Part shown: piece after piece, positions 1 to 6,076 of the stretch
Layout of the letters: each line of letters begins with the position of its first letter
Position numbering within the stretch: position 1 is the stretch's first letter
Assembly: GCA_030536195.1 (NCBI GenBank)
Contig: JAUNQL010000023.1
Coordinates: forward strand, 2,086-11,011
Length of the DNA: 8,926 nt
From: Clostridia bacterium
Lineage (GTDB): Bacteria > Bacillota > Clostridia > Oscillospirales > Acutalibacteraceae
Direction of reading: 5' to 3'
Notes under the pieces: model-generated
What the model saw: the letters and a program-made list of their open reading frames with translations, nothing else
What the model was told of the DNA's origin: nothing
Databases searched by the model: none
Made by a program: the position numbers and the translations under genes

Positions 1-239
1 ATATTGGCCACAGGTGGCCTCTGCAACGCGCTGCGTCGTGGCAAGATATCGTCAATGGTATTTTCAGCGTTGTCATTGATAGAGATGACAACGTTGTCGC
101 CTACCATTGGCGTTATTTTTTCCTTGCGGAACACTCCGCGCGCCTTGCATTCATATATGCCATCGGCGGTTTCTACATAATAGAAACCGCCTATACCCTT
201 TATGATTATTCCATTTTGGTTATTAGGAATATTTGCCAT
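1..239 (-). CDS. rsgA: Ribosome small subunit-dependent GTPase A, N-terminal fragment (cut by window edge)
   Basis: RsgA (YloQ/CpgA in Bacillus, YjeQ in E. coli) is a circularly permuted GTPase that binds the 30S subunit late in its assembly and releases on GTP hydrolysis. Only the first 79 codons are in the window. They form the N-terminal OB-fold: a beta-rich stretch around residues 10-55 containing FRKEKITPMVGDNVV (38-52), then the family signature PRRSALQRPPVAN (67-79), which normally leads straight into the GTPase domain. That domain and the C-terminal zinc finger lie beyond position 1. The ATG at 239 has a good ribosome binding site overlapping the prkC stop codon, nine bases away, so the two genes are probably translationally coupled. 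In B. subtilis this GTPase is a known PrkC substrate, which fits the linkage. Identification rests on the signature and gene order. Confidence 0.93.
   Translation of the reverse strand, partial: MANIPNNQNGIIIKGIGGFYYVETADGIYECKARGVFRKEKITPMVGDNVVISINDNAENTIDDILPRRSALQRPPVAN
68..98. repeat. Small inverted repeat inside rsgA
   Basis: A perfect nine-base inverted repeat (CGTTGTCAT at 68-76, ATGACAACG at 85-93) with an eight-base loop, partly overlapping a 12-base palindrome GACAACGTTGTC (87-98). It lies in codons for GDNVVISINDNA of RsgA. The repeated Asp-Asn and Val codons explain most of it; there is no T-run on either side to make it a terminator. Function is doubtful. Confidence 0.4.
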
Positions 240-251
240 ATACACCTCTTA
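240..251 (-). promoter_or_regulatory. rsgA ribosome binding site overlapping the prkC stop
   Basis: On the minus strand this reads TAAGAGGTGTAT followed by ATG. The prkC stop codon TAA supplies the first bases of the Shine-Dalgarno AAGAGGTG, with AGAGG five bases before the rsgA start. The arrangement supports the ATG at 239 and suggests re-initiation by ribosomes leaving prkC. Confidence 0.8.
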
Positions 252-1328
252 TGTGACTGTAATGGTAATTGTTGAACCCTTTGCTGCAGATGAACCGCCA
301 GATGGGCTCTGCTTGATAACTTTGTTAAGTGTTGCAGTTCCTTCAACTGTAACTTTGAATCCGGCAGCTTCGAGAGTTTGCTTTGCTTCCTCAGCTGTCT
401 TAAATGTTACGTCAGGAACCTGAATCTTATCAACGTCATACTGCTTAGCATCAGTAATTGTTGCTGGGTCAGTAGTGAAGTTGATGTTACATGTGTAAAC
501 TGTATCGCCATCAAGAGTACATACTACTGCCTTTGGTCCATCAGAACCTGTAATCTTCATTGAGTAGTTAGAGCCATCACATCTGAGTGTCTTTGCCTCG
601 TAAAGTTCATTTGCTACATATACTTCAAGCTTCATAGAACCACTTGAAGGAAGCTTGAATGAGATTGTGCCAGTACCTGAAGGAGCCTTGCCTGAGGATA
701 CGATGATCTCAACCTGAGTGTTCTTAGGTACTTTGTCGCCCTTCTCGTAGCCAGGGATTTCGATTACCTGGCCAGCAGGTTCCTTAGAATCCTTTTCAGT
801 TACCTTAGGAGCCTTGAGGTCTGAGCTTGTGAAGAACTCAACTACTTCCTCTTTGTTGCTGTTGTAGTTGAGACCCATTACTGCGAATGGAATTTCAACA
901 AGGTTAGGGTCATCCTCTGGGGATGCAGCAACAGTGATGATGATTGTTGTGTTTGTATCACACTTGGTGTTAGGTGCTGGCTCTGTTGCGATTACGTAGC
1001 CGGCATCAACGTCATCGGTATATTCAAGTACAACCTTGGTGTTGGTAAAACCAGCCGATGTGAGGAGCGTCTTGGCAGCGCCAAGCTCATCACCAATGGT
1101 GTCTGGTACCTCAACCTGTGAACCGTTTGAAACAACTTCGAGTTTAATTGTTGTGCCCTTCTTGGCCTTAGTTCCGCCGTATGGGCTCTGCTTACAAATC
1201 TGGCCAGCCTGATACTTGGAGTCAGTTGATGTTACATACTTAACTTCAAACTTCCAATCAGAGTACTTCTTCTGGCTGTCAACTTCCTCAGCATAGTTCT
1301 TACCGATGAGGTCTGGTACCTCAATCTT
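249..1328 (-). repeat. Repeated PASTA-coding units in prkC
   Basis: The extracellular part of prkC is built of repeated units of roughly 60-70 codons. At the DNA level the first two unit starts share a 14-base identity (1311-1324 and 1101-1114, 210 bases apart), encoding the EVPD box that opens a PASTA domain. The ends of the first and last units share a 13-base identity (1181-1193 and 302-314), encoding the KQSP box. Approximate unit spans are 1128-1328, 927-1118, 693-905 and 252-428; 459-677 does not look like PASTA. Confidence 0.75.
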
Positions 1329-2423
1329 GTCATTCTTAAAGATGTCGGTAAAGAGAGCAAGGACAATTATGATGAGGATGATTACTGCAAGGAGTGCAGA
1401 TGCTACACCAACAAGAATTGGAAGTGTCTTGTTCTGTACTGTATCGTCATCGTCCTCTTCATCCTCGTCATCAATCTGAACAGCTTGAATGCGGGACTTG
1501 CTAACAGGTGCGGCAGCAACCTGTGCTACCTCCTGCTGGCTGATGAACCTTGTTGGTTCCTTGTCTACGAAATATGAATAGTCAAACTTGATTGCAGGAT
1601 TGCGCTTGAACTCATCGAGGTCAAGGAGCATCTCTGCTGCTGACTGATAGCGGTCCTTAGCGTTCTTCTGCATTGCGCGAAGAGTGATCTGCTCAAGACC
1701 TACTGGAATCTGTGGGTTGATTTCACGTGGGTGAACAGCCTCGTTCTGGAGCTGCATGATTGCAACTGAAACAGCGCTGTCAGACTCAAATGGAAGCTTA
1801 CCTGTGATCATCTCGTAAAGGACAACGCCTACTGAGTAGATGTCAGCCTTGTCGTCTGTGATTTCACCACGAGCCTGCTCTGGGCTGATGTAGTGAACAG
1901 AGCCGATTGCGCTCTCTGTCATTGTTCTTGTCTCACCACGTGAGAAACGTGCGATACCAAAGTCTGTTACTTTGATGTTGCCGTTTTGAAGGAGCATGAT
2001 GTTCTGTGGCTTAACGTCACGGTGAACGATGCCCTTGTCATGAGCGTGCTGTAAAGCACGGAGAATCTGAGTTGTGAAGTGAACAGCTTCTTTCCAGTTG
2101 ATTACCTTCTGCTGTTCGATGTATTCCTTAAGTGTGATGCCCTCAATGTACTCCATTACGATGTACTGAAGTCTGTCACCAAAGGATACGTCGTATACCT
2201 TAACGATGTTAGGATGAGACAAAACTGCGATAGCTTTGGACTCATTCTTAAATCTGCGGCGGAACTCCTCGTTTGCAAGGAACTCCTCCTTAAGTATTTT
2301 AATGGCAACGATGCGGTCATCGATGTTGTCGTATGCCTTGTATACAACAGCCATACCGCCTACGCCGATTATTTCTCTTATTTCATAACGACCGTCTAGT
2401 CTTTTTCCTACGTAACTATCCAT
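249..2423 (-). CDS. prkC: PASTA-domain serine/threonine protein kinase (PrkC/Stk1/PknB family)
   Basis: A membrane kinase of 724 residues that in this family senses peptidoglycan fragments and phosphorylates cell-wall, division and translation proteins. The cytoplasmic kinase domain (about 12-272) looks intact: glycine loop GVGGMAVVY (20-28), ATP lysine K42, helix-C glutamate E61, catalytic loop HRDVKPQN (134-141) with D136, DFG 154-156, an activation loop with likely autophosphorylated threonines T165/T167/T169, and GSVHYISPEQARG (174-186). A linker with an acidic run (318-327) precedes one transmembrane helix (about 334-358). The ectodomain has PASTA-like units at about 366-432, 436-499 and 507-577 (the third divergent), a beta-rich non-PASTA segment at about 583-655, and a last PASTA at 666-724. 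It lies 11 bases downstream of prpC, its presumed phosphatase, with a strong ribosome binding site. Kinase identity is secure; the ectodomain boundaries are read by eye. Confidence 0.97.
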   Translation of the reverse strand: MDSYVGKRLDGRYEIREIIGVGGMAVVYKAYDNIDDRIVAIKILKEEFLANEEFRRRFKNESKAIAVLSHPNIVKVYDVSFGDRLQYIVMEYIEGITLKEYIEQQKVINWKEAVHFTTQILRALQHAHDKGIVHRDVKPQNIMLLQNGNIKVTDFGIARFSRGETRTMTESAIGSVHYISPEQARGEITDDKADIYSVGVVLYEMITGKLPFESDSAVSVAIMQLQNEAVHPREINPQIPVGLEQITLRAMQKNAKDRYQSAAEMLLDLDEFKRNPAIKFDYSYFVDKEPTRFISQQEVAQVAAAPVSKSRIQAVQIDDEDEEDDDDTVQNKTLPILVGVASALLAVIILIIIVLALFTDIFKNDKIEVPDLIGKNYAEEVDSQKKYSDWKFEVKYVTSTDSKYQAGQICKQSPYGGTKAKKGTTIKLEVVSNGSQVEVPDTIGDELGAAKTLLTSAGFTNTKVVLEYTDDVDAGYVIATEPAPNTKCDTNTTIIITVAASPEDDPNLVEIPFAVMGLNYNSNKEEVVEFFTSSDLKAPKVTEKDSKEPAGQVIEIPGYEKGDKVPKNTQVEIIVSSGKAPSGTGTISFKLPSSGSMKLEVYVANELYEAKTLRCDGSNYSMKITGSDGPKAVVCTLDGDTVYTCNINFTTDPATITDAKQYDVDKIQVPDVTFKTAEEAKQTLEAAGFKVTVEGTATLNKVIKQSPSGGSSAAKGSTITITVT

Positions 2424-2437
2424 ATTTAGCTCCTCTA
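2424..2437 (-). promoter_or_regulatory. prkC ribosome binding site overlapping the prpC stop
   Basis: The minus strand reads TAGAGGAGCTAAAT then ATG. GAGGAG lies six bases before the prkC start and begins with the last base of the prpC stop codon TAG. This fixes the start at 2423 and links synthesis of the kinase to that of its phosphatase. Confidence 0.85.
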
Positions 2438-3163
2438 TCTAGTTATAGCGACTACTGTGATGTTGTCCTCGCCGCCGTTTTCGTTGGCTTGGTTTACTAG
2501 TATTTCTGCTATTTCATCTTGTGGATTATCCGCAACCACCCTGTATATGTCTAGCGGTTCAATCATGTTTGAAAGTCCGTCTGTACAAATCAGGAGCGTC
2601 TCATCACCTTCAAGGTCCTCTACTGTGAAGTCGACCTTGAGTGATTCGTCAACACCAAGTGCCCTTGTAATCAAGTTCTTCCTTGGGTGTGTCCTTGCCT
2701 GCTCCGGTGTAATCTCACCGCGGTCAACCAAGTCCTGAACCACTGAGTGATCCCTAGTCAGTTGCCTTATTTCATCCTGAGATATGAGGTATGCTCGGCT
2801 GTCGCCTGCGTGTGCGACGTAAAGAGTGTTCTTGGTCATTATCGCCGCGACGACCGTGGTACCCATTCCTAGGAGTTCTAAATTGTCAGCGGCCATATCG
2901 TAAATTTCAAAATTGGCGTTTGTGATTGCCGTGACAAGTAGATTCTTAATTGAGGAGGAAGTCATTGTCTCACGGTATGCTGATGTGATTCGTTCCGAGA
3001 TACTCTTAACTGCTGTCGAGCTTGCGATGTTGCCACCGGCGTTACCGCCCATGCCATCGCAGACGACTGCCCACGCAACGCCATTTTGAAATTCGCCGGC
3101 CGCGTATGAGTCCTGGTTGTTTGAACGAACAATTCCAACATCAGTTCTAGCACTTATTTTCAT
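2435..3163 (-). CDS. prpC: PP2C/PPM-family serine/threonine protein phosphatase (PrpC/Stp)
   Basis: A cytoplasmic, metal-dependent phosphatase of 242 residues, the usual size for bacterial single-domain PP2C enzymes. The motif series is complete: early aspartate in RSNNQD (D18), VVCDGMGGNAGG (34-44) with the metal-binding D36 and G37, GMGTTVVAA (99-107), LYVAHAGDSRAYLI (114-127), RDHSVVQDL (137-145) and HPRKNLITRALG (159-170) of the flap region, CTDGLSNM (193-200) with metal ligand D195, and GGEDNITVV (230-238) with D233. In this family it reverses phosphorylation by PrkC, encoded immediately downstream. Its ATG overlaps the rlmN stop as ATGA, and its ribosome binding site lies inside the last rlmN codons, so translation is probably coupled to rlmN. 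No missing catalytic residue was seen. Confidence 0.97.
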   Translation of the reverse strand: MKISARTDVGIVRSNNQDSYAAGEFQNGVAWAVVCDGMGGNAGGNIASSTAVKSISERITSAYRETMTSSSIKNLLVTAITNANFEIYDMAADNLELLGMGTTVVAAIMTKNTLYVAHAGDSRAYLISQDEIRQLTRDHSVVQDLVDRGEITPEQARTHPRKNLITRALGVDESLKVDFTVEDLEGDETLLICTDGLSNMIEPLDIYRVVADNPQDEIAEILVNQANENGGEDNITVVAITR

Positions 3164-4200
3164 GCCTCTCCTCCTTCCTTGTGATTTCGCCTAAGTTGGC
3201 CACAGGATGCATCGATGTCGCCACCCAGGCTGCGCCTGATGGTGGTGGTGATGCCACCTGCTTCTAATATCTTAGAGAAGGCTTCTAGCCTCTCGAGAGA
3301 ACTACGTTTGTAATCATTCTCGCGAACCTCGTTCGCAGGAATTAAGTTTACGTGGCAAAGAGTTCCTTTTAATTTCTGTCTAAGTTCCCTTGCACACTCG
3401 TCAGTGTCGTTGACACCGTCCATCATTGCATATTCGAATGATATGCGTCTGCTTGTTGTTTCAGTGTACGTCCTGCAAGCCTCAAGCAGTTCGTCTACTC
3501 CCCACTTTTTGTTCACTGGCATTATCCTGCTCCTAATTTCATCGTTTGGAGCGTGGAGACTGACAGAGAGTGTAAACTGTGGATGTTGCTCGATGAGGTC
3601 GTATATCCGTGGCACGATGCCACATGTTGAGATGCTGATGTGGCGAGCGCTGATATTGAGACCGTCATCATTTGAGATAAGTTCAAGAAAGCGTAGGACG
3701 TTTTCGTAATTATCAAGTGGTTCGCCCATGCCCATGAGCACAATGTGAGATACTCGAATGTCGTTGTCACGAGTTATGGCATAGACCTGAGAGAGTATCT
3801 CGCTCGGGGCGAGGTTTCTTACACAGCCATCAATTGTGCTGGCACAGAATGAGCACTTCATATTGCAGCCCACCTGTGAGGATACACAGACTGTGTAGCC
3901 GTACTTGTACTTCATCAGTACTGACTCGATGAACTCGCCATCGTTGAGTCGGAACAAGTACTTCTTAGTGTCGTCAATTTTGGACTCGTACTTGCGCTCA
4001 ATCTGGCAGTTCTTAATCTCGTACACCTCATCAAGCTTAGCCCTGAGATCCTTGGAGAGATTGGTCATCTCTTCAAATGACTCGGCGCACTGCTTGTGAA
4101 GCCAAGAATAAATCTGGCCAGCGCGGAACTTAGGGAGTCCCAAATCAACTATTTGAGTTGTCAGCTCTTGTAGTGTCAAAGACTTAATGTCTTGCTTCAT
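3160..4200 (-). CDS. rlmN: Dual-specificity 23S rRNA (A2503-C2) / tRNA (A37-C2) methyltransferase RlmN
   Basis: A radical-SAM enzyme of 346 residues that puts a methyl group on C2 of A2503 in the peptidyl-transferase centre and of A37 in some tRNAs. The N-terminal helical RNA-binding region includes LPKFRAGQIYSWLH (22-35) and FEEMTNLSK (42-50). The iron-sulfur motif CX3CX2C is C112, C116, C119 in VGCNMKCSFC. The two mechanistic cysteines are present: C105 in TVCVSSQVGC, equivalent to E. coli C118, and C333 in DASCGQLR, equivalent to E. coli C355. GMGEPLDNY (157-165) and SVSLHAPND (212-220) are typical of RlmN. I favour RlmN over the resistance paralogue Cfr because it sits between rsmB and prpC as in Bacillus, and it resembles housekeeping forms. 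The start overlaps rsmB by 17 bases; two in-frame TGA codons just upstream exclude an earlier start. Confidence 0.97.
   Translation of the reverse strand: MKQDIKSLTLQELTTQIVDLGLPKFRAGQIYSWLHKQCAESFEEMTNLSKDLRAKLDEVYEIKNCQIERKYESKIDDTKKYLFRLNDGEFIESVLMKYKYGYTVCVSSQVGCNMKCSFCASTIDGCVRNLAPSEILSQVYAITRDNDIRVSHIVLMGMGEPLDNYENVLRFLELISNDDGLNISARHISISTCGIVPRIYDLIEQHPQFTLSVSLHAPNDEIRSRIMPVNKKWGVDELLEACRTYTETTSRRISFEYAMMDGVNDTDECARELRQKLKGTLCHVNLIPANEVRENDYKRSSLERLEAFSKILEAGGITTTIRRSLGGDIDASCGQLRRNHKEGGEA
3164..3180 (-). promoter_or_regulatory. prpC ribosome binding site inside rlmN
   Basis: A strong Shine-Dalgarno, AAGGAGG (3176-3170), ends six bases before the prpC ATG. It is formed by the glycine- and glutamate-rich last codons of rlmN. 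It supports the start at 3163 and the four-base ATGA overlap. Confidence 0.85.
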
Positions 4201-5380
4201 TCTTTTTCATCACCGAGTAGAAGAATCCGTCACAGTCCTCCTCTTGTGGGAAGATGGTACGCTGTTCTACAAGTTCAAAATCATCGTGCGCATCAAGGAA
4301 ACGTTTTACGACCTCCTCATTCTCTAATGGGTTTAAAGAACAAGTAGAATAAACTAGTGTTCCATATACCTTTAAATAGCGCGCGCTGTTAACTAATATA
4401 TTATACTGTAAAGGTGGTAACTTTTCAATATCTTTGATGCTTTTGTATCTGATTTCAGGCTTGCGTCCGATGTCGCCAAGACCTGCGCAAGGAACGTCGC
4501 AAAGCACCCTGTCAGCGAGTCCTAATGACTCGTCGTATTTGCTTGCATCGCCTACTTGCGCGTTGATGATGGTGATATTGAGTTTCTGAGCACCGTCCTC
4601 AATCAGTTTTACTCGCTGTGGGTACAAATCGAAGGCCTTGATCTCACCTTCGTTTTGCATCAGTTCAGCGATTGTAAAACTCTTACCGCCTGGTGCAGCG
4701 CACATGTCAAAGATTGTCTCACCTGGCTGTGGCGCTAATGCTTCACAGCAGAGCTGAGACGCCTTATCTTGAATGTGCATTGTTGTTTGTTTGTTAGTTA
4801 TTTCATTTAGGTCTTTAATTTCGATTAGGCCTTTTTCCTTGTCCCTCGCATAGATCTTCTGTGGACCATTGGCATGTTCGAGGATGCCGATGGTTTTTTC
4901 AATGCCGTAGGCACCTGTGAAGAGGTTGATGAGATCTGTTGGACAAGAGTACTTGACTTCTAGATAGTTGTCACTTTCCTCTGGTGGCAGTTTAAGTTTG
5001 TTCTCATCTATTCTCCTGAGTACTGCGTTGATGAGGCCACTTGCGAAGTTTACACGTTTCTTGGCAAGATTGACCGACTCATTGATCGCAGCGTGGGATG
5101 GAATCTTGTCCATGAAGAGGAGCTGATATGCACCCTCTCTCAGGATGATTAAAGCCTCTGGTTTGAGTTTTTTGATCGGCTGTTTTAAGTAGAGTGAGAT
5201 GTTGTAGTCGAGCGTGATTTTGCGCTCGATTACGCCATAGACGAGTGCCGTAAAAAATGCCTTGTCGGCGTCCTCTAGGTCATTGTCCTTGAGCACACCG
5301 GCAATACTTAAATTCGAGTACGAATTATCTTTTTCAATTTTAAGCAATGTTTCAAAAGCTAATTCTCTTGCACTCTGCAT
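4184..5380 (-). CDS. rsmB: 16S rRNA (cytosine-C5)-methyltransferase RsmB (Sun/Fmu)
   Basis: Transfers a methyl group from SAM to C5 of C967 (E. coli numbering) of 16S rRNA. The N-terminal NusB-like helical domain spans about 1-130, with ARELAFETLLKIE (4-16), FFTALVYGVIERK (42-54) and HAAINESVNLAK (96-107) characteristic of RsmB. The methyltransferase domain starts near 203 (IQDKASQL) and contains the SAM-binding DMCAAPGGKS (225-234), the DVPCAG motif with C298, and STCSLNPLENEEVV (345-358) with C347; these two cysteines match the product-release and nucleophile positions of the m5C family. DGFFYSVMKK closes the domain. At 398 residues it is about 30 shorter than E. coli RsmB (429 by memory), mainly because the connector at 176-203 is contracted; no frameshift is visible. 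It lies nine bases after the metallopeptidase stop and overlaps rlmN by 17 bases. Confidence 0.96.
   Translation of the reverse strand: MQSARELAFETLLKIEKDNSYSNLSIAGVLKDNDLEDADKAFFTALVYGVIERKITLDYNISLYLKQPIKKLKPEALIILREGAYQLLFMDKIPSHAAINESVNLAKKRVNFASGLINAVLRRIDENKLKLPPEESDNYLEVKYSCPTDLINLFTGAYGIEKTIGILEHANGPQKIYARDKEKGLIEIKDLNEITNKQTTMHIQDKASQLCCEALAPQPGETIFDMCAAPGGKSFTIAELMQNEGEIKAFDLYPQRVKLIEDGAQKLNITIINAQVGDASKYDESLGLADRVLCDVPCAGLGDIGRKPEIRYKSIKDIEKLPPLQYNILVNSARYLKVYGTLVYSTCSLNPLENEEVVKRFLDAHDDFELVEQRTIFPQEEDCDGFFYSVMKKNEARH
4201..4214 (-). promoter_or_regulatory. rlmN ribosome binding site within the rsmB end
   Basis: Minus strand GGTGATGAAAAAGA precedes the ATG. GGTGAT can pair with the 3' end of 16S rRNA, but it lacks the usual AGGAGG core and stands eight bases from the start, so it looks weak. 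Two TGA codons in the rlmN frame lie within this stretch, so the ATG at 4200 is the earliest possible start. Coupling to rsmB translation is likely. Confidence 0.5.
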
Positions 5381-5392
5381 ATCTGCTCCTTA
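5381..5392 (-). promoter_or_regulatory. rsmB ribosome binding site overlapping the upstream stop
   Basis: Minus strand TAAGGAGCAGAT precedes the rsmB ATG. AAGGAG begins within the stop codon TAA of the metallopeptidase gene and ends five bases before the start, supporting the start at 5380. Confidence 0.85.
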
Positions 5393-6076
5393 GTTGCGGT
5401 TGCGTCCGCCTGTGAAAATTACTATAAAGCGAAGAAGGTTAACGAGCGCTGTTGCGAGTGCTACGATATAAGTCATAGCGGCAGCCTTTAAAACCTTTTT
5501 AGCACCATGACGTTCATCATCAGTGAGAATGTTGGCCTCATCAATTACGTCAAGTGCACGCCAGCTGGCATTGAGCTCAACTGGAAGTGTTATGAGTTGG
5601 AAAAGTGCTACGAATGAATAGAGCAAAATTCCGATGTAAACTAGGTTCAATGATTGAAGGAGAAGACCTACAATAGCAATTGGTATACCAAGTACTGAAC
5701 CAATGTTACAAACAGGGACTACTGCGTTGCGAAGCTTGATTGGGATGTAGCCCTTGGCATGCTGGGCTGCATGGCCTGCCTCGTGGCAAGCAACGCCGAT
5801 AGCAGCGATGCTAGAGTTGTTGTAAACAGACTCTGAGAGGCTGATTACCTTGGTCTTAGGATTGTAGTTGTCGGTGAGGTCACCAGCTATCTGCTGAATC
5901 TCAACATCGTGGATGTCGTAGTAGTCAAGGACCATACGAACAGCCTGCTGGGATGTGATGCCCTTGCTGCTTGCAACCTTGCCATACTTTGAATATGTCC
6001 TCTTAACCTTTGACTGAGCTGCCAAAGCTGCAAAGAAGAGGATGATTAGGAGAATATAGAGAGGATCCCAATACAT
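5390..6076 (-). CDS. YugP-like membrane zinc metallopeptidase (Zn_peptidase_2 family)
   Basis: A 228-residue membrane protein of the family typified by B. subtilis YugP, predicted to be a neutral zinc metallopeptidase; substrates are not known to me. Residues 5-20 form an N-terminal hydrophobic helix, followed by a soluble stretch with GDLTDNYNPKTKVISLSESVY (65-85). The zinc motif HEAGH is at 98-102 (H98, E99, H102) in GVACHEAGHAAQHAKGY. Two hydrophobic segments follow (about 117-140 and 142-163), then PVELNASWRA (165-174), whose E167 is a candidate third zinc ligand, and a last hydrophobic segment (about 199-221) ending in a basic tail. The ATG shares one base with the fmt stop (TAATG) and has AAGGAG ten bases upstream. 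A gene of this family between fmt and rsmB is, from memory, recurrent in clostridia but absent from the Bacillus cluster. Family is clear; function is unproven. Confidence 0.9.
   Translation of the reverse strand: MYWDPLYILLIILFFAALAAQSKVKRTYSKYGKVASSKGITSQQAVRMVLDYYDIHDVEIQQIAGDLTDNYNPKTKVISLSESVYNNSSIAAIGVACHEAGHAAQHAKGYIPIKLRNAVVPVCNIGSVLGIPIAIVGLLLQSLNLVYIGILLYSFVALFQLITLPVELNASWRALDVIDEANILTDDERHGAKKVLKAAAMTYIVALATALVNLLRFIVIFTGGRNRN

Noticed and set aside
68..98. Inverted repeat and palindrome considered as a terminator, operator or attenuator near the start of rsgA.
   Set aside because: It lies within conserved coding sequence, has no following T-run, and is largely explained by repeated Asp-Asn and Val codons. 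It is kept only as a low-confidence repeat.
202..423. A plus-strand open frame of 73 codons with a hydrophobic start, spanning the rsgA/prkC junction.
   Set aside because: Its hydrophobic start is the complement of rsgA codons, and the rest is antisense to the last PASTA repeat. Both sense genes are secure.
3160..4200. The possibility that the radical-SAM gene is the antibiotic-resistance methylase Cfr.
   Set aside because: Gene order (rsmB-rlmN-prpC) is the housekeeping one, there are no mobile-element signs, and the residues resemble RlmN.
4765..4855. A frameshift or internal deletion breaking rsmB.
   Set aside because: The frame is continuous, and the flanking motifs are in register and complete; a short connector fits better than a broken gene.
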